From contig JANWVO010000014.1 of the NCBI GenBank assembly GCA_025056865.1, positions 1-60,008 of the forward strand: a DNA stretch of 60,008 nt. Direction: 5' to 3'. Source of the stretch: Bryobacteraceae bacterium. GTDB lineage: Bacteria; Acidobacteriota; Terriglobia; Bryobacterales; Bryobacteraceae. Both the position numbers and the translations under genes were made by a program. Positions 1 to 7,279 of this stretch are shown piece after piece. The notes beneath the pieces are model-generated. The model did not search any database. It saw nothing but the letters and a program-made list of their open reading frames with translations, and was not told where the DNA came from. How positions within the stretch are numbered: the stretch's first letter is position 1; every line of letters starts with the position of its first letter.

Positions 1-780
1 TATGCGGGCAATTTCGACGCGCAGGGCCGCAGGCTCGATCCGCGCGTGCTGCCGCGGGGTTCGGAGCTGACGTGGCTCGGCTTCTGGATTCCGCCAGAAG
101 GAGCCACGGGGAGATCGGCCGTGCCTGCGGCGTGGCGCTGGGGCGAGAACACGGCGCGGTGGTTCAGTTTTCCCATCGGGCAGGGCAAGCCCTTCCGCGA
201 CGTGCAGCTCACCGTGGAGGAGTTCGAGCGCATGGCCCCGCAGGCGAAGTACTACGAGCCGCTCGATCCGGACCTGCGGGCTTTCCACGGCGCGGGCGGC
301 CGCCTCATGATCTATGCCGGCTGGGAAGACTGGGGCGTGACCTACTCGCAGGTGCTGATGTACTACGACGCGGTGCGCCGTGCCGCAGGCTGGCAGGAGG
401 CGGCGGACCGCTTCGTACGGCTGTTCCTGGTCCCGGGCATGAGCCATTGCGCCGGCGGGCCCACGCCGGACACTGCGGAGATGCTGCTGCAACTGGTGCA
501 GTGGGTGGAACAGGGGCAGGCGCCGGAGCAGGTGATGGCGCACGACACGAGTCCGGCGACGAAAGGGGCGCGCCGACGGCCGGTGTTCCGCTATCCGCTG
601 GAGGCGCGCTACACGGGGCCGGACCCGAAGCGCGATCCTTCCGGGCCGGACAAGGCAGAGAATTTCGTGGCGGCTCCCCCGGCGCGGGCGCGGAAGGATT
701 CGATCGACTGGGTGGGCGAGCCCCTGCTCACGCCTGGCGCGGGCGCCGACTGGAGCCGCGTGCGGCAGCGCAGGCGGTGA
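1..780 (+). CDS. Tannase/feruloyl esterase family protein, C-terminal part
   Basis: The frame is open through the left edge, so the N-terminus and nucleophilic Ser lie outside; 259 residues are visible. The tail has the tannase/feruloyl esterase (alpha/beta hydrolase) pattern: a GGRLMIYAGWEDW segment whose Asp (about residue 110 of the fragment) matches the catalytic Asp, and VPGMSHCAGG with the catalytic His (about 149) followed by the Cys that in this family forms the CS-D-HC disulfide. The family hydrolyses gallate or hydroxycinnamate esters of plant polymers and is normally exported. The exact substrate cannot be read from this fragment. It ends 18 bases before a convergent gene. Confidence 0.85.
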   Translation, partial: YAGNFDAQGRRLDPRVLPRGSELTWLGFWIPPEGATGRSAVPAAWRWGENTARWFSFPIGQGKPFRDVQLTVEEFERMAPQAKYYEPLDPDLRAFHGAGGRLMIYAGWEDWGVTYSQVLMYYDAVRRAAGWQEAADRFVRLFLVPGMSHCAGGPTPDTAEMLLQLVQWVEQGQAPEQVMAHDTSPATKGARRRPVFRYPLEARYTGPDPKRDPSGPDKAENFVAAPPARARKDSIDWVGEPLLTPGAGADWSRVRQRRR

Positions 781-797
781 GCCGCGCGGGCGGGACG

Positions 798-1385
798 CTA
801 CTTCGGTGAGTCGATGGGCACTTCGGCAAAGAAGAGCTCCTTGCCGCTGACGCCCTCGCGGATGCCGGTGATGTAGAGGATGGCGTCGGTGCGGTGGCGC
901 GTCTCGAAATAGAGGAAGCCGTGCGCGGTTTCGCCTTTCAGGAGCGTTTTGGCGCTGAAGGCACGGGACTCGAATTCGACGCGGGCGAGCGGATTTTTCT
1001 TCTTCGGCAGCGGGATGGGCGTGGTCATGCCGACGCGCGGGCGGCGCGGGGCGAGGATCGACGGCAGCTCGTGGGCGGGAGTCGGCAGGACCTCCATGCC
1101 GCGGTACTGGTAAGAGACGCGCATGCGGTCCAGCATGAGCGTTTCGGCACCCTGGTTTTCGAGGATCAGCAGCACGGGCAGCACGCCGTATTCGTTGGGG
1201 TTGATGCCGAACAGCGGCTTCGTTTCCGAATCGGTTTCGAATTTCACGGCCGCGAGCACGAGCGGGCCCACTTTCTGATGCGACGGGTAAGCCGTGGCGG
1301 GCTTCGGGCGGAATGCCTCCTGGCTGAAGGCCGGGAGGACGGCGAGCCAGAGGCTTACAATCAGTGTTTTGCGCACGAGAATCAT
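798..1385 (-). CDS. Secreted protein of unknown function
   Basis: About 195 residues from ATG at 1385, or 192 from GTG at 1376. The N-terminus is a clear Sec signal peptide (basic start, hydrophobic LIVSLWLAVLPA, then AFSQ as likely cleavage site). The mature part has beta-rich stretches such as GPLVLAAVKF, LPVLLILENQGAETL and HGFLYFETR and resembles a small extracytoplasmic beta-sandwich, but I recognise no family. Its start overlaps the start of the divergent lipid A gene. TATATG lies 6 bases before GTG 1376, which would make a leaderless mRNA and favours the GTG. Function unknown. Confidence 0.7.
   Translation of the reverse strand: MILVRKTLIVSLWLAVLPAFSQEAFRPKPATAYPSHQKVGPLVLAAVKFETDSETKPLFGINPNEYGVLPVLLILENQGAETLMLDRMRVSYQYRGMEVLPTPAHELPSILAPRRPRVGMTTPIPLPKKKNPLARVEFESRAFSAKTLLKGETAHGFLYFETRHRTDAILYITGIREGVSGKELFFAEVPIDSPK
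1356..1361 (+). promoter_or_regulatory. -10-like TACAAT in front of the WaaA-LpxK gene
   Basis: TACAAT is followed by 7 bases and then an in-frame TTG at 1369. No Shine-Dalgarno sequence is present. The geometry puts the transcript start at or next to the start codon. The hexamer lies inside the signal-peptide codons of the divergent gene. No good -35 box is seen. Confidence 0.35.
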
Positions 1386-3678
1386 ATACGGGCTGTACCG
1401 GGCGCTCCAATGGGCAGCTTTCCCGTTCCTCCTACTGTACCTGTGCGCGCGCGTGGCGCGGAACCGCGCCTACCTGGAGAGGCTGGGCGAGCGGTTCGGG
1501 CTGCTGCCGCGGCACATTGAGCCGACGCTGCCCGGGGCCATCTGGTTGCATGCGGTGAGCGTGGGAGAGGCGCTGGCCGCCGTGCCGCTGGCGCGGAAGC
1601 TGCGCGAGCAGATGCCCGGCGTGCCGCTGTATGTTTCCTCGACGACGCTGGCGGGGCGGGCGCTGTGCGAGCAGCGGCTGGGCGCGCTGGCCGACGGGGT
1701 GTTCCATGCGCCGCTGGATTACTGCTTCGCGGTGCGGCGCGTGCTCCGGAGGCTGCGGCCGGCCGTGCTGGCGGTGATGGAGACCGAGATCTGGCCGAAC
1801 CTGTACCGCGAGGCGCGGCGCGCCGGGGCGCGGGTGGTGATCCTCAACGGCCGGATCTCGGACCGGGCGCTGCCCCGCTACCGGAGGATGGCATGGTTTT
1901 TCCGGCACGTGCTGGCGCACGCGGACCGGGTGCTGGCACAGGACGAAACGGCGGCGGAGCGCTACCGGGCGCTGGGCGTGCCGCGGGTGGAAAATGCCGG
2001 AAATCTGAAATATGATTTCGACCCGGATGCGACGGAAATTCCTTCGGATCTCGGGGATTTTCTGGCGCGGACCGGCGCGGGCGAAGTTTGGGTGGCGGCA
2101 TCGACGATGCCGCCGGCCGAGCCTGGCGATCCGGACGAGGACGACGTGGTGCTGGACGCCTTCGCCGCGCTGGCTCCGCGGCGGCCGGGGCTGCTGCTGA
2201 TCCTCGCCCCGCGGCGCCCGGAGCGGTTCCGCGAGGCGGCGGAGAAGCTCCGCGCGCGCGGGATCCGCTTCCTGCGGCGCACGGAGCTGGGGCCGGGCGC
2301 GGCGCTGGAGCTGCCGGGCGCGCTGCTGCTGGATTCGATCGGCGAGCTGAATTCGCTGTTCCGCGCCGCCACGGCGGTCTTTCTGGGCGGGACGTTTCCC
2401 CGGCGGGGCGGGCACAACCTGCTGGAGCCGGCCGCGTTCGGCGTGCCGGTGCTGGCCGGGCCCCACATGGAGAATTTCGCTGAAATGGCCGAGGACTTCC
2501 GGCGAAATGGAGCCATGATTTCGCTCGAGAAGCCGGAGGAGCTGGCTGCGGCGCTGGAACGCCTGCTGGAGGACGGCGCGGCGCGGGAGCGGACCGGAGC
2601 GAAGGCTCGGGAGCTGGCGCGGGCCCGCCGCGGCGCGACGGCGCGCGCGGCGGCAGCCGTCGGCGAACTGCGGGATGCGGCGCTGCCGCGGCCGTTGGGC
2701 CGGCAACCGCTGGCGGCGCTGTGGCTGGCAGGAATGGCGGTTCACCGGGGCCTGGCATGGCTGCGGCCGGACGAGCCGGAGCGGCCGGTGATCAGCATCG
2801 GCAACCTGGCGATGGGCGGCACGGGCAAGACGCCGATGGTGCGCTGGCTTTGCCGCGAGCTGGCGGCCCGCGGGCTGCGCGTGGCCGTGCTGACCCGCGG
2901 CTACGGGCGCCGGGAACGCGCCCCGGTGGCGCTGCTGCCCGGCGAGGAGGCTGCCGTCGAGGCCACGGGCGAGGAGGCGCAACTGATCCTGCGGGACGGC
3001 TGCGCCGCCGTGGCCGTTGGGGCGGACCGCCGGGCAGCGCGGCAGCTACTCGTGCAGAAGCGGGGGTTCCGCCCAGACGTCTATCTGCTCGACGACGGCT
3101 TCCAGCATTGGGCCACGCGGCGGGAGCTGGACATCGTGCTGGTGGACGCGCTGGATCCGTTCCGCGGCGGCGTGTTTCCGCACGGGCGCCTGCGGGAGCC
3201 GTTCTCCGCGCTGCGGCGCGCCGGGGCGATCGTCATTACGCGGGCCGAGCCGGGGCGCGCCCATGCGGGGCTGGCGGAGGAGATCCGGCGGCACAACGGG
3301 CGGGCGCCGCTCTGGTTTGCGCATTTCGTGGCGGAGAAGCCGGAGCTGCCGGAGGGCGTGAAGGCGGGCGCGTTCTGCGGCATTGGGCAGCCGGAGAGCT
3401 TCCGGCGGACGCTGGCCGGGCTTGGCGTGGAGCTGGAATTCTTCCGGGCTTTCCCGGACCACTGGCGGTACCGGGAACAGGAAGTGGAAGAAATGTTGCG
3501 GCTGGCGCCGCTGCTGCTGACGACGGAGAAAGACCTGCTGAACCTGCCGCCGACCGTCCGCGCCCACCCGGCGGTCCGCGCCGTGCCCGTGCGGCTGGAG
3601 ATCCGCGGAGGCGCGGAGTTGCTGGAGCAGATCCTGGGCGTGATTGGCGCCGGCGGCGCGGGGCGGGCGCGGGCCTGA
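1369..3678 (+). CDS. waaA-lpxK: WaaA (KdtA) Kdo transferase fused to LpxK lipid A 4'-kinase
   Basis: One uninterrupted frame encodes two consecutive lipid A/inner-core enzymes. Residues 1 to about 430 are WaaA: an N-terminal membrane anchor (IIYGLYRALQWAAFPFLLLYL), the GT30 motif HAVSVGE with the catalytic Glu at about 67, METEIWPN, and the GGHN-LEP nucleotide-sugar site. A linker with AALWLAGMAVHRG leads to LpxK from about residue 447: VISIGNLAMGGTGKTP (Walker A at about 483-489), TRGYGRR and LLDDGFQH. WaaA normally has about 425 and LpxK about 330 residues, so both domains are complete. The frame could start further upstream (ATG 1294), but WaaA proteins begin near the IIYGLYR segment, so TTG 1369 is preferred. 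LpxK phosphorylates the disaccharide at 4' and WaaA then adds Kdo, so the fusion joins sequential steps at the inner membrane. Confidence 0.92.
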   Translation: MRTRIIYGLYRALQWAAFPFLLLYLCARVARNRAYLERLGERFGLLPRHIEPTLPGAIWLHAVSVGEALAAVPLARKLREQMPGVPLYVSSTTLAGRALCEQRLGALADGVFHAPLDYCFAVRRVLRRLRPAVLAVMETEIWPNLYREARRAGARVVILNGRISDRALPRYRRMAWFFRHVLAHADRVLAQDETAAERYRALGVPRVENAGNLKYDFDPDATEIPSDLGDFLARTGAGEVWVAASTMPPAEPGDPDEDDVVLDAFAALAPRRPGLLLILAPRRPERFREAAEKLRARGIRFLRRTELGPGAALELPGALLLDSIGELNSLFRAATAVFLGGTFPRRGGHNLLEPAAFGVPVLAGPHMENFAEMAEDFRRNGAMISLEKPEELAAALERLLEDGAARERTGAKARELARARRGATARAAAAVGELRDAALPRPLGRQPLAALWLAGMAVHRGLAWLRPDEPERPVISIGNLAMGGTGKTPMVRWLCRELAARGLRVAVLTRGYGRRERAPVALLPGEEAAVEATGEEAQLILRDGCAAVAVGADRRAARQLLVQKRGFRPDVYLLDDGFQHWATRRELDIVLVDALDPFRGGVFPHGRLREPFSALRRAGAIVITRAEPGRAHAGLAEEIRRHNGRAPLWFAHFVAEKPELPEGVKAGAFCGIGQPESFRRTLAGLGVELEFFRAFPDHWRYREQEVEEMLRLAPLLLTTEKDLLNLPPTVRAHPAVRAVPVRLEIRGGAELLEQILGVIGAGGAGRARA

Positions 3679-3685
3679 GCGGCGC

Positions 3686-3982
3686 TCAGGCGGATCTGCG
3701 CCGGGCAAGGGCCGCCTGCCAGGCCTGCTTCAGGCGCTCTTCCAGCTCCGGCGGAATCCTGCCGGGCTCGACCTTCGCGGCGTAGTGATGGGACGCTTCG
3801 ATGGAGCGCCTGAGAGAACGCAGAAACTCGACGCAGGGCTCGCAGCCTTCGATGTGTTCCTCGATGAGACGGCAGTCTGTTTCGTCGAGTTCGCCGTCGA
3901 GATACTCCGAGAGCCGGGCGAAGACCTCCAGGCAGCGGGGATCCCGCGCCGAGTGCGTGTGATTCGAATGCTGGGCAGTCAT
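3686..3982 (-). CDS. Anti-sigma factor with zinc finger (ZAS/zf-HC2 type)
   Basis: 98 residues. The core CRLIEEHIEGCEPC carries the H-x3-C-x2-C zinc motif typical of small anti-sigma factors that hold an ECF sigma; the upstream CLEVFARLSEYLDGELDE is the usual preceding helix. There is no membrane segment, so this is a soluble form. Its start overlaps the stop of the sigma gene by 4 bases (3979-3982), which makes it the cognate partner with translational coupling. Soluble ZAS proteins often respond to redox or metal stress; whether this one does is inference. Confidence 0.85.
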   Translation of the reverse strand: MTAQHSNHTHSARDPRCLEVFARLSEYLDGELDETDCRLIEEHIEGCEPCVEFLRSLRRSIEASHHYAAKVEPGRIPPELEERLKQAWQAALARRRSA

Positions 3983-4611
3983 GGCTGCTTTCCCTCCCCA
4001 TTGCCGCCGAGGTAGCGGGCCAGGCTCTTGCGCAAGGCCAGCCGCCCGCGGTGGAGCCGCTGCTTGACGGCGTCGATGCTGAGATCGAGGATCTCGGCCG
4101 TTTCCGCCGTTGACAATCCTTCGACATCGCGCAGGAGGACCACCGAGCGGTAGGTTTCCGGCAGCTCGCGGAGCGCCCGCTCGAGCTGCTGGCCGAGCTC
4201 GGCGCGGAGCAGGCGCTCGTCCGGGAGCTCGCCGCGGTCTTCGAGCTGTGTGGAGCGCGGCATGTCCTCGGTGCCCGGCAGCAGCTCGTCGAGCGAGAGT
4301 TCGCGCTCGGGCGCGAAGACGCTGCGGCGGCGCTTCATCAGGCAGAAGTTTTTGGCGATGCGGAAGACCCAGGCGCGCACGCGCTCGGGATCCTGCAACT
4401 GGTCGAAGTTTTCAAAGACCTTGAGGAGCGTTTCCTGCGCCACCTCTTCGGCGTCTTCCCGCTGGCCGCACATGAGCCAGGTGTACTGGAAGACGCGGTG
4501 CTGGATGCTTTCGACGAATGGGGTAAAAGCCGAGGCGTCGCCGGCGAGCAGGCGCCTCGCCCATTCCACTTCCGGCGCCGGAGCGGCAGGCGGGGGCGAT
4601 GGGGTGGCCAC
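3979..4611 (-). CDS. ECF RNA polymerase sigma factor
   Basis: About 210 residues from GTG 4611; a longer frame from GTG 4701 adds a Pro/Arg-rich leader unlike sigma factors. Region 2 is clear (FTPFVESIQHRVFQYTW then DAEEVAQETLLKVFENF and RAWVFRIAKNFC), and region 4 carries LRELPETYRSVVLLRDVEGLS with the helix-turn-helix TAETAEILDLSIDAVKQRLH. The chosen start has TACCAT exactly 6 bases upstream and no spaced Shine-Dalgarno, pointing to a leaderless start. It is coupled to the zinc-finger anti-sigma gene downstream and divergent from the efflux operon beginning at 4807, a plausible target. Confidence 0.88.
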   Translation of the reverse strand: MATPSPPPAAPAPEVEWARRLLAGDASAFTPFVESIQHRVFQYTWLMCGQREDAEEVAQETLLKVFENFDQLQDPERVRAWVFRIAKNFCLMKRRRSVFAPERELSLDELLPGTEDMPRSTQLEDRGELPDERLLRAELGQQLERALRELPETYRSVVLLRDVEGLSTAETAEILDLSIDAVKQRLHRGRLALRKSLARYLGGNGEGKQP

Positions 4612-4617
4612 CTTCCT

Positions 4618-4623
4618 ATGGTA
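4618..4623 (-). promoter_or_regulatory. -10-like TACCAT, 6 bases before the sigma factor start
   Basis: Read on the minus strand, TACCAT is followed by AGGAAG and then GTG 4611. The spacing fits a TANNNT leaderless promoter. The AGGAAG lies too close to the start to work as a normal ribosome binding site. No -35 box is evident. Confidence 0.35.
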
Positions 4624-4806
4624 AAGCCCTGCCGTGCCGGGCGGCGCCGGCTGCGGCGCTCGGACGGGGAGCGCCGGCGCGTGCCGCTGTCTTCGCGTCA
4701 CAGGATGCAGATGCGAGACAGGGGTGACGGGATGCGGGCGGGCGCGCCGCGCAAAACCCGCGCGGCGGCCTTGTCACGGCGCAAAAATTGCCGCATCTGT
4801 GGGATT

Positions 4807-6123
4807 GTGCGGAACCCAATTCTCCCCCTCCTGTTGCTGGCGTGTGCGGCTTCCGCGCAGGAGCCGCTCTCGCTGAAGGACGCGGTGAAGCAGGCCCTGG
4901 CCCGGCATCCGTCGCTCGAGGCGGCCAGCGCCCGCATCCAGGCTGCCGAAAGCCGCGTCGGGCAGGCGCGTTCGGGCTACCTGCCGCGCGTCCAGTACAT
5001 GGAAAACCAGATGCGGGGCAACAACCCGGTCTACGTCTTCGGGTCGCTGCTGACGCAGCGGCAGTTCACGGAAGCGAATTTCGATATCCGGAAGCTGAAC
5101 CGTCCCGATGCGCTGAACAATTTTCAGAGCATGGTGACGGCAGAGCAACTGATTTACGATTTTGGCGGCGTGAAAAACGGCATAAAAGCGGCGGAATTCG
5201 GCAAGAAAATGACGGAAGCCGAGAAGCGCGCCGAGGAACTGAACCTGATTGCGCGCGTCGCGCGGGCCTACCACGGCGTGACGCTGGCCGAGCAGGCGCT
5301 GGAGGTGACGCGCGAGGCGCTGAAGACGGCCGAGGCCGACCTGAAGCGCGCCGAGACGGTGCGGGACGCGGGGCTGGCCACGGAGGCCGATGTGCTGGCG
5401 GTGCAGGTGCACGTGGCGGCCATGAAGGAGCAGGTGATCCGCCGCGAGGCGGACCTGAAGGTGGCCCGCGCCGCGCTGAACGAGGCGCTGGGGCTGCCGC
5501 TGGAGACGGCGCACCGGCTGACGACGCCGCTGGCCCCATCGGCGGGCGTGGAGGCCGCCGGGCCGGATCAGCGGCCGGAGCTGGAACAGATCCGCATGGC
5601 GCGCCGGGCGGCCGAGGCGCAGGCGCGCAGCGCGCGGGCCGGGTATCTGCCGCAGATCGCATTCCGCGCCGCGGTGGAGGCGGACCGACAGGAGTTCCTG
5701 AACAAGGGCGGCGGCAACTGGCTGGTGATGGGCAGCGTGCGCTGGAACCTGTTCGACGGCTTCCGCACCCGCGAGGCGGTGCGCGAGGCGCAGTCGATGG
5801 CGGCCGCTGCCGCCGCCGGGGAGAGGCAGTATCAGAACGCGCTGCGCCTGGAGCTGACCAAGGCGCTGGCCGACTATGACGCCGCGACCGAGCGGATCAA
5901 GGTGACCGAGGCCGGGGTGGCGCAGGCCGAGGAGAGCCTGCGGATCATCCGCAACCGGTATTCGAACGGGCTGGCCACGGTGACCGAGCTGCTGCGGGCG
6001 CAGACGGCGCTGCTGGATGCAAAGACGCGCCGGCTGGCCGCGATCCACGATCAGCGGCTGGCGGCGGTGGAAGTGGAGAGATCTGCCGGGAAGCTGAATG
6101 GAGACTCGAATGTTCTGGACTAA
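4807..6123 (+). CDS. TolC-family outer membrane efflux protein
   Basis: 438 residues from GTG 4807, chosen because a signal peptide (RNPILPLLLLACAASAQ) follows immediately; frame upstream is Arg-rich non-coding sequence. Mature start EPLSLKDAVKQALARHPSLEAASARI is the typical TolC opening helix, repeated in the second half as in all OEP proteins, with long Ala/Glu-rich coiled-coil stretches and NLFDGFRTREAVREAQ in repeat two. It forms the outer membrane channel of the tripartite pump encoded downstream. Its end overlaps the adaptor gene. A TTGTCA at 4771-4776 could be a -35 box, but the -10 at the right spacing (CATCTG) is poor. Confidence 0.9.
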   Translation: MRNPILPLLLLACAASAQEPLSLKDAVKQALARHPSLEAASARIQAAESRVGQARSGYLPRVQYMENQMRGNNPVYVFGSLLTQRQFTEANFDIRKLNRPDALNNFQSMVTAEQLIYDFGGVKNGIKAAEFGKKMTEAEKRAEELNLIARVARAYHGVTLAEQALEVTREALKTAEADLKRAETVRDAGLATEADVLAVQVHVAAMKEQVIRREADLKVARAALNEALGLPLETAHRLTTPLAPSAGVEAAGPDQRPELEQIRMARRAAEAQARSARAGYLPQIAFRAAVEADRQEFLNKGGGNWLVMGSVRWNLFDGFRTREAVREAQSMAAAAAAGERQYQNALRLELTKALADYDAATERIKVTEAGVAQAEESLRIIRNRYSNGLATVTELLRAQTALLDAKTRRLAAIHDQRLAAVEVERSAGKLNGDSNVLD

Positions 6124-7279
6124 CGCGAAGCGGGCCGGGGCAACCGGCGTGACAGTACTGTTGGCGGCCGCGGCGATGACCGGCTGCGGCGGAGAGAAGC
6201 AGGCGCCCCGCAAGGCGCAGCCGCTGCCTGCGGTGAGCGCGAAGGTGGTGAAGCTGGCCGAGGAGGCGGCGCCGGAGATCTACGAAGCGACCGGCACGGT
6301 GAAGGCCCGCGTGGCCAGCGTGCTGGCGGCGCGCGTGATGGGCTACATCCGCGAGGTGCGCGTGCAGGCGGGCGACACGGTGCAGCCGGGGCAGGTGGTT
6401 GCGGTGATCGAGGCGCGCGAGATCGACAGCGGCCTGAAGCAGGCCGAGGCGGCGCGCGACGAGGCCCGCAATGCGCTGCCGGAGGTGGAGAACGCCATCG
6501 CCGCGGCGAAGGCGCAACTGGAGCTGGCCGAGGCGACGCACCGGCGCATGAAGTCGCTGTACGAGCAGAAGTCGATCACGCAGCAGGAGTTCGATGAAGC
6601 CGAGGCGCGGCTGCGCATGGCGCGGGCGAATTATGAGATGGCCCAGGCGAAACGGGCGCAGCTCGAGCAGAAGATCCGGCAGGCGGAGTCGGCGGTGGCG
6701 CAGGCGGCGGCGATGAAGGGCTATACGGAGATCACCGCGCCGTTCCGCGGCATCGTCGTCGAGCGGAAGGCCGAGCCGGGAATGCTGGCCGCGCCGGGCA
6801 TGCCGGTGGCGGTGGTGGAGCAGGCGGCCGGCTACCGGCTGGAGGCGGCGGTGGAGGAGAGCCGCGTGAAGGCGATCCGGCCGGGCATGGCGGTGGAGGT
6901 GGTGATCGACGCGCTCGGGCAGGCGATGCAGGGCCGCGTGGAAGAGATCGTGCCGGCGCTGGATCCCGGCTCGCGGAGCTTCACGGTGAAGATCGGGCTG
7001 CCGGGCGGGATGCTGCGCAGCGGGATGTTCGGCCGCGCGCGCTTCGCAATGGGAGAGAGGAAGGCGCTGCTGGTGCCCGCGTCGGCGATCGTCCGGCAGG
7101 GGCAGGTGGAGCAGGTTTACGTGGTGGAGGACGGCGTGGCGAAGGCGAGGCTGGTAACGACGGGCGCCGTGCATGGCGACCGCGTGGAGGCGCTGACCGG
7201 CCTGCGCGCGGGGGATGCGGTGGTGGCGCCGGTGCCGGCGAGCCTGCGTGATGGAAGCCGGGTCGAGGTGAGGCCGTGA
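6098..7279 (+). CDS. RND efflux periplasmic adaptor (membrane fusion protein), lipoprotein
   Basis: 393 residues. The N-terminus ends in a lipobox with MTGC (Cys30), so the adaptor is probably lipid-anchored in the periplasm. Domains in order: lipoyl half ([35 protein letters not shown]), a long alpha-hairpin (about 100-190, coiled coil), second lipoyl half and beta-barrel ([20 protein letters not shown]), and a membrane-proximal domain ending VEVRP. An alternative ATG lies at 6110. It overlaps the TolC stop by 26 bases and the RND gene by 4, so the three are translated as a unit. Confidence 0.92.
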   Translation: METRMFWTNAKRAGATGVTVLLAAAAMTGCGGEKQAPRKAQPLPAVSAKVVKLAEEAAPEIYEATGTVKARVASVLAARVMGYIREVRVQAGDTVQPGQVVAVIEAREIDSGLKQAEAARDEARNALPEVENAIAAAKAQLELAEATHRRMKSLYEQKSITQQEFDEAEARLRMARANYEMAQAKRAQLEQKIRQAESAVAQAAAMKGYTEITAPFRGIVVERKAEPGMLAAPGMPVAVVEQAAGYRLEAAVEESRVKAIRPGMAVEVVIDALGQAMQGRVEEIVPALDPGSRSFTVKIGLPGGMLRSGMFGRARFAMGERKALLVPASAIVRQGQVEQVYVVEDGVAKARLVTTGAVHGDRVEALTGLRAGDAVVAPVPASLRDGSRVEVRP

